A stretch of 31,726 nt of DNA from Ardenticatenales bacterium (GTDB lineage Bacteria; Chloroflexota; Anaerolineae; Promineifilales; UBA4811), in the NCBI GenBank assembly GCA_030667645.1, contig DAOUVM010000001.1, forward strand, positions 1 to 31,726, in the 5' to 3' direction. The position numbers were made by a program, and so were the translations under genes. The notes under the pieces were generated by a model. That model made no database searches. It saw nothing but the letters and a program-made list of their open reading frames with translations, and was not told where the DNA came from. Of the stretch, positions 17,931 through 25,244 are shown piece after piece (the first letter of the stretch is position 1; the number at the start of each line of letters is the position of its first letter).

Positions 17931-19109
17931 CTACTCGCCGGTAGCGCCCTGGCGGATATAGTCTTCAATCCCATACAGGGGAGGTTCAAACCCATACTGT
18001 AACTTGGGAGGAACAACCATATTGTACGTCTCCATCAAGTACTGGAGAGTCACAGCACTTGTCTGGAACTGTGCGACCTCGCCTACCGGTCGGATCACGA
18101 AATCAATGTCCGCGTTGATCTCCCAGGCGAACTTGATCACGAGCGCTTCCTGCGGAGTAACGGCCAGCAGAATCACTCTGGGCTTGATCGGTTTCGGCGC
18201 CGGCGCCGGTGGTCCTTCTTGCTCGGCGTCCTCAGGGACAGGAGTCGGCGTTGGGGCAGCCAGAGGATTGATGCCGATTTCTTCTTCCTCTGCGGTCGGG
18301 TAGCGGCCAACACGTACTACCACCGCATCCTGCACGGTCAACTGCGTGACCAGGCGGGGACGCTGGTTCGCCTCACCAGGTATGACGTTGAAAATGAGCC
18401 CCAGTGGCCCTTCCTCGATCCTGCCAGAAGGAAACTCGGTAAGCGTCAACTCTTGTGCTCCCTCGGCCGTTTGCGATATATCCAGCACCTGGGTTCTGTT
18501 AGGCAGCTTGGTGTGGAACTCTTCATCCAGATCCACCAATGCCAGCGAAGCCATCAAGTCAATGTGATCGCCTGGACGCAGAGCGTATGCTACTGCAGCA
18601 GTTGGATCCTGATCGATGGAGGGCAGCGGAATGGCCATAAGCACCCGGCCGCTGGGAATAGCCAGCGCGGCATCACTCCCAGTCCCGGTAAGATCAATCA
18701 TGTCGATGACCATAGTGGTCAAGATGGGCTCAAACCGAACGGCGCTGGTGCGCATGCGTTGCCCGATCACCATTTCAAGGACATCCTGCACGCCAGCGGC
18801 CGCCTCCCCGGCAGGGGGGCTGACGATGGCATCGGGCGGGACCGCATCAGATGGCCAATCCCACAAGGCAATGGAATCACCGGTGATCTCCCATCCACGC
18901 GGGATGTCCTGAACCGCGATGACGATCTGGGTCATCGGCGGAACCGGAGTAGGTTCATCTTGCAGTTCGGTGAGAAGGGGAATCGAGACGGTCTCCCCGG
19001 CCTCTTGCGCTTCTCCGCCAAACAGCCCCATCTGAAAGCCGACCCATGCAATCCCGGTGACAACGATCAAAACGATACCCACTATGACGATGATTATGCC
19101 GCGCTTCAT
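17931..19109 (-). CDS. cpaB: Flp pilus assembly protein CpaB (RcpC)
   Basis: 392 residues with an N-terminal membrane anchor (about 4-28), then an SAF-type domain (VIAVQDIPRGWEITGDSIALWDWP, about 62-90) and the RcpC/CpaB domain (MAIPLP, AYALRPGDHIDLMASL, and QLTVQDAVVVRVGRY). A low-complexity Pro/Ala/Glu stretch (about 280-305) interrupts it, followed by VILLAVTPQEALVIKFAWE, a typical CpaB segment. Known: CpaB is an extracytoplasmic Tad component thought to act with the secretin in diderms. No secretin gene is seen here, which fits a cell without a classic outer membrane. It is the first gene behind the promoter at 19175-19202; GGAGAG lies upstream of the ATG. Confidence 0.9.
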   Translation of the reverse strand: MKRGIIIVIVGIVLIVVTGIAWVGFQMGLFGGEAQEAGETVSIPLLTELQDEPTPVPPMTQIVIAVQDIPRGWEITGDSIALWDWPSDAVPPDAIVSPPAGEAAAGVQDVLEMVIGQRMRTSAVRFEPILTTMVIDMIDLTGTGSDAALAIPSGRVLMAIPLPSIDQDPTAAVAYALRPGDHIDLMASLALVDLDEEFHTKLPNRTQVLDISQTAEGAQELTLTEFPSGRIEEGPLGLIFNVIPGEANQRPRLVTQLTVQDAVVVRVGRYPTAEEEEIGINPLAAPTPTPVPEDAEQEGPPAPAPKPIKPRVILLAVTPQEALVIKFAWEINADIDFVIRPVGEVAQFQTSAVTLQYLMETYNMVVPPKLQYGFEPPLYGIEDYIRQGATGE

Positions 19110-19174
19110 GGAATCTCTCCTTTTTTAGTGGATTGATGAGACTGCGCCACGAAAGATCGCACCCGAGTATTCAG

Positions 19175-19202
19175 AGTATACTCCTCTCAATCCGTTTGTC
19201 AA
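19175..19202 (-). promoter_or_regulatory. Sigma70-type promoter for the tad run
   Basis: On the minus strand, TTGACA (19202-19197), a 16-base spacer and TATACT (19180-19175). The -10 box is inside a perfect ten-base palindrome GAGTATACTC (19174-19183), and a second GAGTAT lies at 19165-19170. Transcription would start near 19168, about 60 bases before cpaB. Confidence 0.7.
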
Positions 19203-19694
19203 CCACAGCCGCTGCCAGAAGGTGGATTGCCGTAGTAACATCGCTTCCGACCCGGCCGGAAGCAAAGACTCGAAAGCCCCCGGCTGCTCTCCAGAATCCT
19301 TGGATGTGTTTGCCACCAAGAGACACAAGCCCATTCCATACCAATGATACACTCGACACGATCAGACGATCGATTGTACGTATCGTCCTGCCCGTTCCGT
19401 CGCAAGAAGCATGCCCGAACTCGCAATGGACCATCCCCCGAAATATGCGAATGGTTCTGTCTCAATTGGCTTGTCGATGCCATTGTACAGAGGTTCCGAT
19501 AAAAAAGCAACCGTGGTCCGCGAGAGCGTGGAAAACAGGGTGGAGGGTATGGAAGCAGGAACAAGGGCGCGTGGACGGCCCGGCCCATGCCTGCGCCTAC
19601 CGACTGGACGCTACATGAGGCCCGACAGCACCTGCCGGGTCTGTGCTTGAATTCATTCACGGCTCCGTTTCCGCGTACATCGGCCGCGCCCAAA
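19203..19694. other. Intergenic region between the kinase gene and the tad promoter
   Basis: About 490 bases with no recognisable gene. Open frames exist on both strands (19133-19618 plus, 19199-19723 minus), but their translations are rich in Arg, Pro, Ser and Trp and match no family I know. There is an imperfect inverted repeat CAGACGAT (19363-19370) / ATCGTCCTG (19382-19390) with one bulged base and an 11-base loop. A second hairpin, CCCGACAG CAC CTGCCGGG, lies near 19620-19640 without a T run and may end the kinase transcript. Confidence 0.5.
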
Positions 19695-20759
19695 TTAACC
19701 GGTGGTGGGGATGGACACAGCAACGTGCGTTCCCTGTCCCGGGTCGCTGTTAATTTCCAGCGTACCCCCCAACATTTCGATCCGCTCCTGCATGGTACTA
19801 AAGCCGACGGTCTGACGCTGGCGCGCGCTGGAAAGCGCCTCCTCTACATTGAACCCGGCGCCATTATCATCCACTGTGGCCTGAACCCAGTCATCCTCCA
19901 GCTCAATGGCGATACGCACTTGAGAGGCCTGGGCGTGGTCACGGACGTTATTGAGTAGCTCCTGAATAATGCGGAAGATGGTGACCTCAACATACGGTTC
20001 CAGTCGTTTTTCCTTGCCCACAATGGTGACTTCGGCGGGGATGTTGTTCTTGTTCTTGAAATTCTCAGCATACCGGCGCAGAGTAGGAACCAGCCCCAGG
20101 TCATCCAGCATCATCGGCCGCAACTCGAAAATAAAGTCCCTGATCCGCTGGAAGGTATCGGTGGCGGCCCCCTTGAGTCCCGCCAATTCCGCCTGCGCCT
20201 GCTCCGGATCTCCGTCAAACATTCGCTGGCAGATCTCTGTTTGGAGGATAAAGTTAGTCATGGACTGGGCTGGCCCGTCGTGCATTGCTCGCGAAAGACG
20301 GCGCCGTTCCGCTTCCAGAGCGCCCACCAGTCGCACAACAACGGGTTCCTCGCCGCCGGCCGCTTTCCCGGCCAGACCCGCGGCCGGTCCTACCGCACCA
20401 TCGGTCGCTTCCAGGAAACGACGCAGCAAAGTCATATAACGTTCCATGTTCTTCTGGTCGCTCTGGAGCTTTTCCAGTTGCCCCCGCATAGTAAACAGAC
20501 GCTGCTGCACATCATGAACAGCGTCGTAGGCTTCGCGAATGTCATCCCGCGGCACGGTTGCGAGGTTGGTCTGGATGTGACGCAAGTGATTCGTGGCTCG
20601 AGCATGGCGCCGAGCTAGTTTCTCCACCTCGCCAGTGCTCTGCTGAATCAGTACATCGATCTCCTTGAGCTGTCGCTGCACCTGATCGAATTCTTTGCGG
20701 CTGTCCTCCAGCAGCAGTTCAAGGGGAGACTCTTCACTCGTTGCGGTAGGTTTGGCCAT
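19695..20759 (-). CDS. Soluble DegS-like sensor histidine kinase
   Basis: 354 residues with no membrane segment. The N-terminal 115 residues are strongly charged and coiled-coil-like (LEDSRKEFDQVQRQLKEID). A short Ala/Gly hinge (about 119-137) follows, then a HisKA_3 dimerisation and phosphotransfer domain with phospho-acceptor His160 in LSRAMHDGPAQ. The HATPase_c domain has the N box (FRIIQELLNNVRDHA), the G1 box (DNGAGF) and a GFSTMQERIEMLGG segment. This layout matches DegS/LiaS-type kinases that pair with NarL-type regulators. It would sense a cytoplasmic cue. It starts 12 bases after the regulator gene with AGGAG before the ATG, so the pair is cotranscribed. The signal is unknown; control of the adjacent Tad genes is possible but unproven. 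Confidence 0.92.
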   Translation of the reverse strand: MAKPTATSEESPLELLLEDSRKEFDQVQRQLKEIDVLIQQSTGEVEKLARRHARATNHLRHIQTNLATVPRDDIREAYDAVHDVQQRLFTMRGQLEKLQSDQKNMERYMTLLRRFLEATDGAVGPAAGLAGKAAGGEEPVVVRLVGALEAERRRLSRAMHDGPAQSMTNFILQTEICQRMFDGDPEQAQAELAGLKGAATDTFQRIRDFIFELRPMMLDDLGLVPTLRRYAENFKNKNNIPAEVTIVGKEKRLEPYVEVTIFRIIQELLNNVRDHAQASQVRIAIELEDDWVQATVDDNGAGFNVEEALSSARQRQTVGFSTMQERIEMLGGTLEINSDPGQGTHVAVSIPTTG

Positions 20760-20771
20760 TTTCTCCTCTGT

Positions 20772-21467
20772 TCATGAGTTCTGGGCATCCTGCAGACGGA
20801 CCCAGCCACGGCCCAATGCATAAACGGCGGCCTGAGTCCTGTCGCTCACATCAAGCTTGCGGAGGACCGACGTCATGTGGTTTTTTACCGTTTGGTGACT
20901 GATGCCGAGTTGATAGGCAATCTCCTTGTTACTGAGACCCTTGGTCACGAGCTTGAGGACCTCCATTTCGCGGGGAGACAGAGGCATGAACACGTCTTCC
21001 ATGTCCAGACCCGCGGCGCCGGCCTTGGCAGCCACCTCACCATCCAACCAAAGAGCGACCCCTGACTCGGTCAAGATGTCGTCATCTATCACATAGAATC
21101 CCTTGATGGCCGTATGGATGGTCTCCACCAGTCGATCCGGCATGATATCCTTGGGGCAGTACGCGGAAGCTCCCGCACGGATGGCGTGAAACACCTGCTC
21201 TACATTGTCATAGCCAGTGAGCATGATCACCTTGATGTCGCGCTGTTCCGCCTTGATCTGGCCGGTGACCTGCAACCCATTCATAGTGGGGAGATTGATG
21301 TCCATGATGACCACATCGGGGCAGAGCGTGCGGGACAATTGCAAGGCTACCTCGCCATCGGCCGCCTCGCCAACGACCTCAAAATCGGCCTCCGTCTCAA
21401 GGATATCTCTGACTCCCTGACGGAACACCGGATGATCGTCAACAACTAGGACACGTATTGGCTTCAT
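20772..21467 (-). CDS. NarL/DegU-family response regulator
   Basis: 231 residues: a receiver domain (1-120) with acidic pair Asp10-Asp11, phospho-acceptor Asp56 in VVIMDINLP and Lys106, then a linker (about 120-160) and a LuxR-type helix-turn-helix (about 164-222; LSPREMEVLKLVTKGLSNKEIA and ISHQTVKNHMTSVLRKL). Phosphorylation by the downstream kinase would change its binding to DNA. The linker is longer than in NarL and holds an insertion rich in Ala and Gly. AGGAGG stands seven bases before the ATG. Its leader (about 21468-21521) contains hairpins that may hide this site. Confidence 0.94.
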   Translation of the reverse strand: MKPIRVLVVDDHPVFRQGVRDILETEADFEVVGEAADGEVALQLSRTLCPDVVIMDINLPTMNGLQVTGQIKAEQRDIKVIMLTGYDNVEQVFHAIRAGASAYCPKDIMPDRLVETIHTAIKGFYVIDDDILTESGVALWLDGEVAAKAGAAGLDMEDVFMPLSPREMEVLKLVTKGLSNKEIAYQLGISHQTVKNHMTSVLRKLDVSDRTQAAVYALGRGWVRLQDAQNS

Positions 21468-21474
21468 CTGGCAG

Positions 21475-21528
21475 CCTCCTGGACCCTGGCACCGAAGCTA
21501 CCCGAGAGTAGCCTCTCCCACCAGGAGA
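21475..21528 (-). promoter_or_regulatory. Possible structured leader covering the regulator RBS
   Basis: On the minus strand the leader opens with CTCTCC TGGTG GGAGAG, a six-base-pair hairpin. It also holds TCTCCTGG, which pairs over seven bases with CCAGGAGG, the ribosome-binding site (21482-21475). A further small hairpin (GCTAC / GTAGC) lies between. The two pairings exclude each other, so they could switch translation. This is read from sequence only. Confidence 0.35.
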
Positions 21529-21557
21529 GTATATCACAAAAGGAGGCCAGCGGGCAA
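21528..21557 (-). promoter_or_regulatory. Promoter for the regulator-kinase pair
   Basis: On the minus strand, TTGCCC (21557-21552), an 18-base spacer and TATACT (21533-21528). The -10 is good and the -35 weak, which suits regulated use. The transcript would begin about 55 bases before the regulator ATG. Confidence 0.5.
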
Positions 21558-21634
21558 CCGAACGCTTGAGGGCGTCGACAAAGACGCGGGACGCAGGTCC
21601 GCCGGCTGTTCGGCCCCGGGGTATTTGGCACAAC

Positions 21635-21657
21635 AGCCTGGTCCCACGGGACCGGCT
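21635..21657 (-). terminator. Hairpin after the GT-C-like gene
   Basis: AGCC-GGTCCC-GT-GGGACC-A-GGCT on the minus strand forms a ten-base-pair stem with one bulged base, about 30 bases after the stop codon of the membrane protein gene. No T run follows, so it would be an atypical or factor-assisted terminator, or an mRNA end stabiliser. Confidence 0.35.
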
Positions 21658-21684
21658 CCGTTTCCACACACCCTGCGCCGAAGA

Positions 21685-23295
21685 TCACGGCCTGTCTGAG
21701 GAGGGCAGCCGGTAAACTGAACAGTTGTTCAACCCCTCCGCCCGCGTCCAGTGCGAGCCCGTGCTGTAGAGAAACCGCACTCTGGGATGCCGGGTCACAA
21801 ATTCATAGGGCCAGCCCGGCGCGGTGACCAGGTAGCGTGCCGGACTCGCAAGGATGAATTCGGCCAACTCGCTTTCCGCGGCGATCACCGGGACCACCTC
21901 TGGGGAAACAAGTCCCGCCAGATCCAGGATGGGCCGATGCGCAAAGTACCCAATGGCGCCGATGTCATGCGCTGCGATCCATTCATCAGGCTCAGTGTGC
22001 TCGAACAGCCACTGCGCGACGGTCACCATCTCGCTCTGGATGATCTGCACGTCTTTGGCATAGGCCCGGGCGCCCACGGCGAGAAATGCCAGCGTGAGAA
22101 TCCCTGTCGCCAGCAACCAGCTTCGGCCGATGACCCGCCGCCAGAAGGTAGGATGACGCCGCCGCAGCCAGTGCAGGGATCCGGGCACTCCATACAGGAT
22201 GATAGCGGGAATGATGGGGAAGAGGTAGCGGCCGTGCTGATAGGTGACGGGGAGACGGAGAGCGTAGAGAAGCAGGTGGGCGGCAGAGTACAAGAGAAGA
22301 ATCAGGTGACCGGGAAAGCACGGGATGGAGGGAAGAGACGAGGGTGATAGGCAACGCCTGCTGATCTTCCAGATACTCACAAGCAAGCCCGGAACGAGCA
22401 AGAGCTGAAAGCCAGTGAACGGGGGCAGCACGACGCGCGCCAGACGCAACAGAAACGGAACGGCCAGTTGGGCCGCGTATTCGGCTTGTTTGGCATACAG
22501 CGTATTGGGCCACAGCCGGCCGCTAAGTTGGAGATTGAGGAGCACGTAAGGCGTCATCAGCAAGGTCAGGGGAACCAACGCCGCGCCGGCGGCACGGAGG
22601 GCATGGCGCAGCGTCCAGCAGCCACGGATGACCAGCCATCCCCCCCAGAGCACGACGAGTCCCACCAAGATAATCCCCTCCGGCCGGGTGAGAACCAGCA
22701 ATCCACCAAGAAGACCAATGACAGCCCAGGTCCGGACGACAGGATGGACGCAATCTCTTGGCACATCTGCACCCGTGAAGATCGGCGGGAGGCGGTCGAC
22801 AAGGGCGAGAGAGAGGGCCACGTAAAGGATGGTCTCCATCCCGCTGACAGATGCCCAGACCAGATGCCATTCGCCGACACACAGAAAGCCCACGACCGGA
22901 GCAATCCAACGCTCATCGGGAAAGAGGCGAGCGCTCACCCGGTGTGCCAGCCACCCGGTGAGCGCCAGGCAGACGACTCCCATTCCCCAGGCCCACCAAT
23001 CGTACGGGAGGCGAAACAGATATCCAACTGCCAGCACCAAAGTCCACAACGGCGCAGTAGATCCCGCGCTCGCCTGCCCCGGTGTGAACTCGAACCGGCC
23101 GGTCAGCGCCAGACTGCGGGCATATGTCTGATGAATCCAGGCATCATCCAGCGGAAAACCGGAATCGCCCAAGAGGGCAACCGCAATCAAGTATGCAGCC
23201 GCCCACCCGGCCGCCAAGGCCAGGTAGATGGGCAACCAACGCCGCTCCTCAGTCAGCCAACGCATTCGAATCCACCCGACGTTGACCGATCCCAT
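21685..23295 (-). CDS. GT-C-like membrane glycosyltransferase
   Basis: About 536 residues with roughly ten or more hydrophobic segments. After the first membrane helix comes GFPLDDAWIHQTYARSLALTGRF, an Asp-Asp loop in the place where GT-C enzymes (ArnT, PMT and arabinosyltransferase relatives) carry catalytic acids, followed by AGSTAPLWTLVLA. The C-terminal part (about 420-536) is soluble and includes AAHDIGAIGYFAHRPILDLAGLVSPE, a tail common in this group. Known: such enzymes use polyprenyl-phosphate sugars outside the membrane. Inferred: surface glycan or protein glycosylation. The start may be ATG 23265 (MRWLTEERRW, with GGTGGA before it) instead of 23295. It is divergent from the GNAT gene. 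The substrate is unknown. Confidence 0.82.
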   Translation of the reverse strand: MGSVNVGWIRMRWLTEERRWLPIYLALAAGWAAAYLIAVALLGDSGFPLDDAWIHQTYARSLALTGRFEFTPGQASAGSTAPLWTLVLAVGYLFRLPYDWWAWGMGVVCLALTGWLAHRVSARLFPDERWIAPVVGFLCVGEWHLVWASVSGMETILYVALSLALVDRLPPIFTGADVPRDCVHPVVRTWAVIGLLGGLLVLTRPEGIILVGLVVLWGGWLVIRGCWTLRHALRAAGAALVPLTLLMTPYVLLNLQLSGRLWPNTLYAKQAEYAAQLAVPFLLRLARVVLPPFTGFQLLLVPGLLVSIWKISRRCLSPSSLPSIPCFPGHLILLLYSAAHLLLYALRLPVTYQHGRYLFPIIPAIILYGVPGSLHWLRRRHPTFWRRVIGRSWLLATGILTLAFLAVGARAYAKDVQIIQSEMVTVAQWLFEHTEPDEWIAAHDIGAIGYFAHRPILDLAGLVSPEVVPVIAAESELAEFILASPARYLVTAPGWPYEFVTRHPRVRFLYSTGSHWTRAEGLNNCSVYRLPSSDRP

Positions 23296-23363
23296 TCATG
23301 GCATGGTAATCCCGGGCCCATTTGCCCCATCTTGAAGGAAATGCTACCATCTCTTCTCATACC

Positions 23364-24230
23364 ATGCTACCCTGGATGGACCAAACTCAACAGTCGCTCA
23401 CCGTCCGGCCGGCCTGCGCGGCAGACGGCCCGGCCATTGACCGACTGCTGCGGAGCGCTCTGCACACCCACACCCATTCGGACTGGCGGTCGCCGATTGA
23501 TTGGATAGGCCGGTCTCCCGCGTTCGTCGCTGAGAATCGATATGGCCCGGCCGGCTGCCTGATCACATCGACCGATTCGCCTCCGTCCGCCTGGGTGCGC
23601 GCGGCGGCTGCCACGATTGACGCACCAGCGGCTGTGGTCATGAACAAGCTCTTGAGCGCCAGTCTGGATGCTCTCGCCGGTCAAGGCATCTCCTCGCTAG
23701 CTGCCATGCCCACCGCCGCTTGGCTTGGCCCCGTACTCGACGCCCTGGGCTTTACAGTCGTGGAGCAAGTCGAAACCTGGGTGAAGGATGGCCTGACCGC
23801 CCCCAGACCAGGAGCGGGCGCTATCCAGGTGCGGCCAGCCAAAGCCGCGGAGATGGTGATCCTGGCGGTCATCGAGCAAGCCGCCTTTGCCCCGCGCTGG
23901 CAACTCAGTGCAGAGACACTGGCGCTGGCCTGGAGCCAGGCAGCCACATTCACCGTCGCCGAGCAGAATGGCAGGATCACTGGATTCCAATTCAGCCAAT
24001 CAGAGGGCGATCGAGCGCATCTGGTGCGCCTCGCCATAGACCCGATCGTCCAGCGAACCGGCGTCGGCACCCGCCTGCTGGCGGATGGACTCTCCCGCTG
24101 CGCCGCGCTGGGCCTGACGCACATCTCACTCAACACCCAATCCGACAACTTGGCGTCCCACCGCCTGTACGCCGCGTTCGGTTTTCACCGATCCGGCCAT
24201 CCTCTGCCCGTGTGGGAACGACAGGTGTAG
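23364..24230 (+). CDS. GNAT-family N-acetyltransferase (tandem-type)
   Basis: About 288 residues from ATG 23364; the frame is open to a TTG at 23322 and another ATG lies at 23376, none with a good ribosome-binding site, so the start is uncertain. The C-terminal half (about 150-288) is a GNAT domain: IQVRPAKAAEM opens it, HLVRLAIDPIVQRTGVGTRLL contains the acetyl-CoA-binding Q/RxxGxG motif, and LNTQSDNLASHRLYAAFGFHRSG is the typical closing motif. The N-terminal half (LTVRPACAADGPAIDRLL) begins like a second, degenerate GNAT domain, as in tandem GNAT proteins. The acceptor is unknown. The sequence ATGCTACC occurs twice, at 23341 and 23364. Confidence 0.85.
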   Translation: MLPWMDQTQQSLTVRPACAADGPAIDRLLRSALHTHTHSDWRSPIDWIGRSPAFVAENRYGPAGCLITSTDSPPSAWVRAAAATIDAPAAVVMNKLLSASLDALAGQGISSLAAMPTAAWLGPVLDALGFTVVEQVETWVKDGLTAPRPGAGAIQVRPAKAAEMVILAVIEQAAFAPRWQLSAETLALAWSQAATFTVAEQNGRITGFQFSQSEGDRAHLVRLAIDPIVQRTGVGTRLLADGLSRCAALGLTHISLNTQSDNLASHRLYAAFGFHRSGHPLPVWERQV

Positions 24231-24269
24231 CTCGATCATCCCATTGCTTCAATCTGCATCTGTGTGCAT

Positions 24270-24929
24270 CTATGCGAAATACGACGCGCTCAGAGCAATC
24301 AAGAGTTGACCGGCATAGTAGAATACCAAGCTTATCCGGTGATACCTGAACGGTCGTCGAAACCGGCGAATCGCCAGGATGAGATCCGAGAGCCAGAAAA
24401 GCGTGGCTCCGGCCGATATCAGCCAGGCTTGCGTCAGCGAGAGATTCTCGCCAAAGAAGGCGGCAAAGGCACGGTTGGCCATCAAACAGATGATCAACAC
24501 ATAGAGGGCGACGGGGACCTTGATCCCCCCCAATCCAGGCAGCAGGTAGCGGTAGACAGCGACGCCAGCCACCAGCAGAACCGCGGCGGTGATAAGATCG
24601 GCCGGATGGAAACCGTTGTAGACGCCAAAAAGAACCGCGTACACAACATGGGCCGCCAAAAACGCCACCAGGCCGAGTAGGAACGCTTTCCGGCTGGGGA
24701 AGATCAGCGCCACATCGCCCGCGAGGGAACATACCAGGCCAACCAGCAGCCAGGCACTGTAGCGGGAATCAATCACGGGCGCTCGCCAGGAAAGCGCAGC
24801 CACCAAGATGACCAGAAGCGTGGCTGTCGGTTTGAAAAAGAAGACCGCCTTTTTCGCCCCGCGAAACTCGGCACGAATGAGCAACAGCACAGCCGCGACC
24901 AGCAGCGGGATGGGAGCAAGATGGATCAT
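24270..24929 (-). CDS. YhhN-family lysoplasmalogenase-like membrane protein
   Basis: 219 residues with about seven or eight membrane helices covering nearly the whole chain. Family segments seen: FFFKPTATLLVIL near the N-terminus, GLVCSLAGDVALIFP near the centre, FWLSDLILAIRRF and the closing FYYAGQLLIALS. The conserved Asp residues in SLAGD and LSD are the likely active-site acids of the TMEM86/YhhN group, which includes enzymes that cleave the vinyl-ether bond of lysoplasmalogens. Whether this cell makes plasmalogens cannot be told here. It converges with the GNAT gene (39-base gap, no clear hairpin). GGAGG stands nine bases before the ATG. Confidence 0.85.
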   Translation of the reverse strand: MIHLAPIPLLVAAVLLLIRAEFRGAKKAVFFFKPTATLLVILVAALSWRAPVIDSRYSAWLLVGLVCSLAGDVALIFPSRKAFLLGLVAFLAAHVVYAVLFGVYNGFHPADLITAAVLLVAGVAVYRYLLPGLGGIKVPVALYVLIICLMANRAFAAFFGENLSLTQAWLISAGATLFWLSDLILAIRRFRRPFRYHRISLVFYYAGQLLIALSASYFA

Positions 24930-25244
24930 TTAGATACCCCTCCAATCTATGCCAGAGGCCAAGAAACCATCCCCTCGGAACCTCCTGCCAAGTCTATCAC
25001 CCGGAGGTGATGGAGGCAAGGGCAAGCGACCAGGGTGTTGAGGCACAGTTAGCACTTGTTAAGGAATCACTTCCCGTTTTGAATGGTGATTCGCGGGTAG
25101 AGCCGGTCACAAAAGGATCAAGTTGTCTCTCAGCAAGCACTTGGAGAACATTGCGCCCAGCAAGAGGGAGCGAAATCTGGGCCGTTGTTCGGCCGGCTCA
25201 GGCCGGGGAGCAATGGGGTACAGATCTGAACTCTCCCGACGGGT
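24930..25244. other. Intergenic region, little seen
   Basis: 315 bases between the YhhN-type gene and the LysM glycosidase gene, both on the minus strand. No gene, RNA or strong promoter was recognised. Near 25180-25210 (minus strand) there are two short GC-rich hairpins (CCGG CCTGAG CCGG and GGCCG AACAA CGGCC) without a T run, which may end the glycosidase transcript. Confidence 0.4.

Noticed and set aside
18219..19136. Plus-strand open frame opposite cpaB
   Set aside because: Antisense shadow; rich in His, Arg and Gln without domain signatures.
19199..19723. Minus-strand open frame in the gap before the tad promoter
   Set aside because: Overlaps the kinase end, has no ribosome-binding site that I can see and no recognisable sequence. 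It is not a Flp pilin, which would have a hydrophobic stretch with a GxxxxEY processing site.
22468..23508. Plus-strand open frame opposite the GT-C-like gene
   Set aside because: Antisense to a clear membrane protein and extends into the real GNAT gene in another frame.
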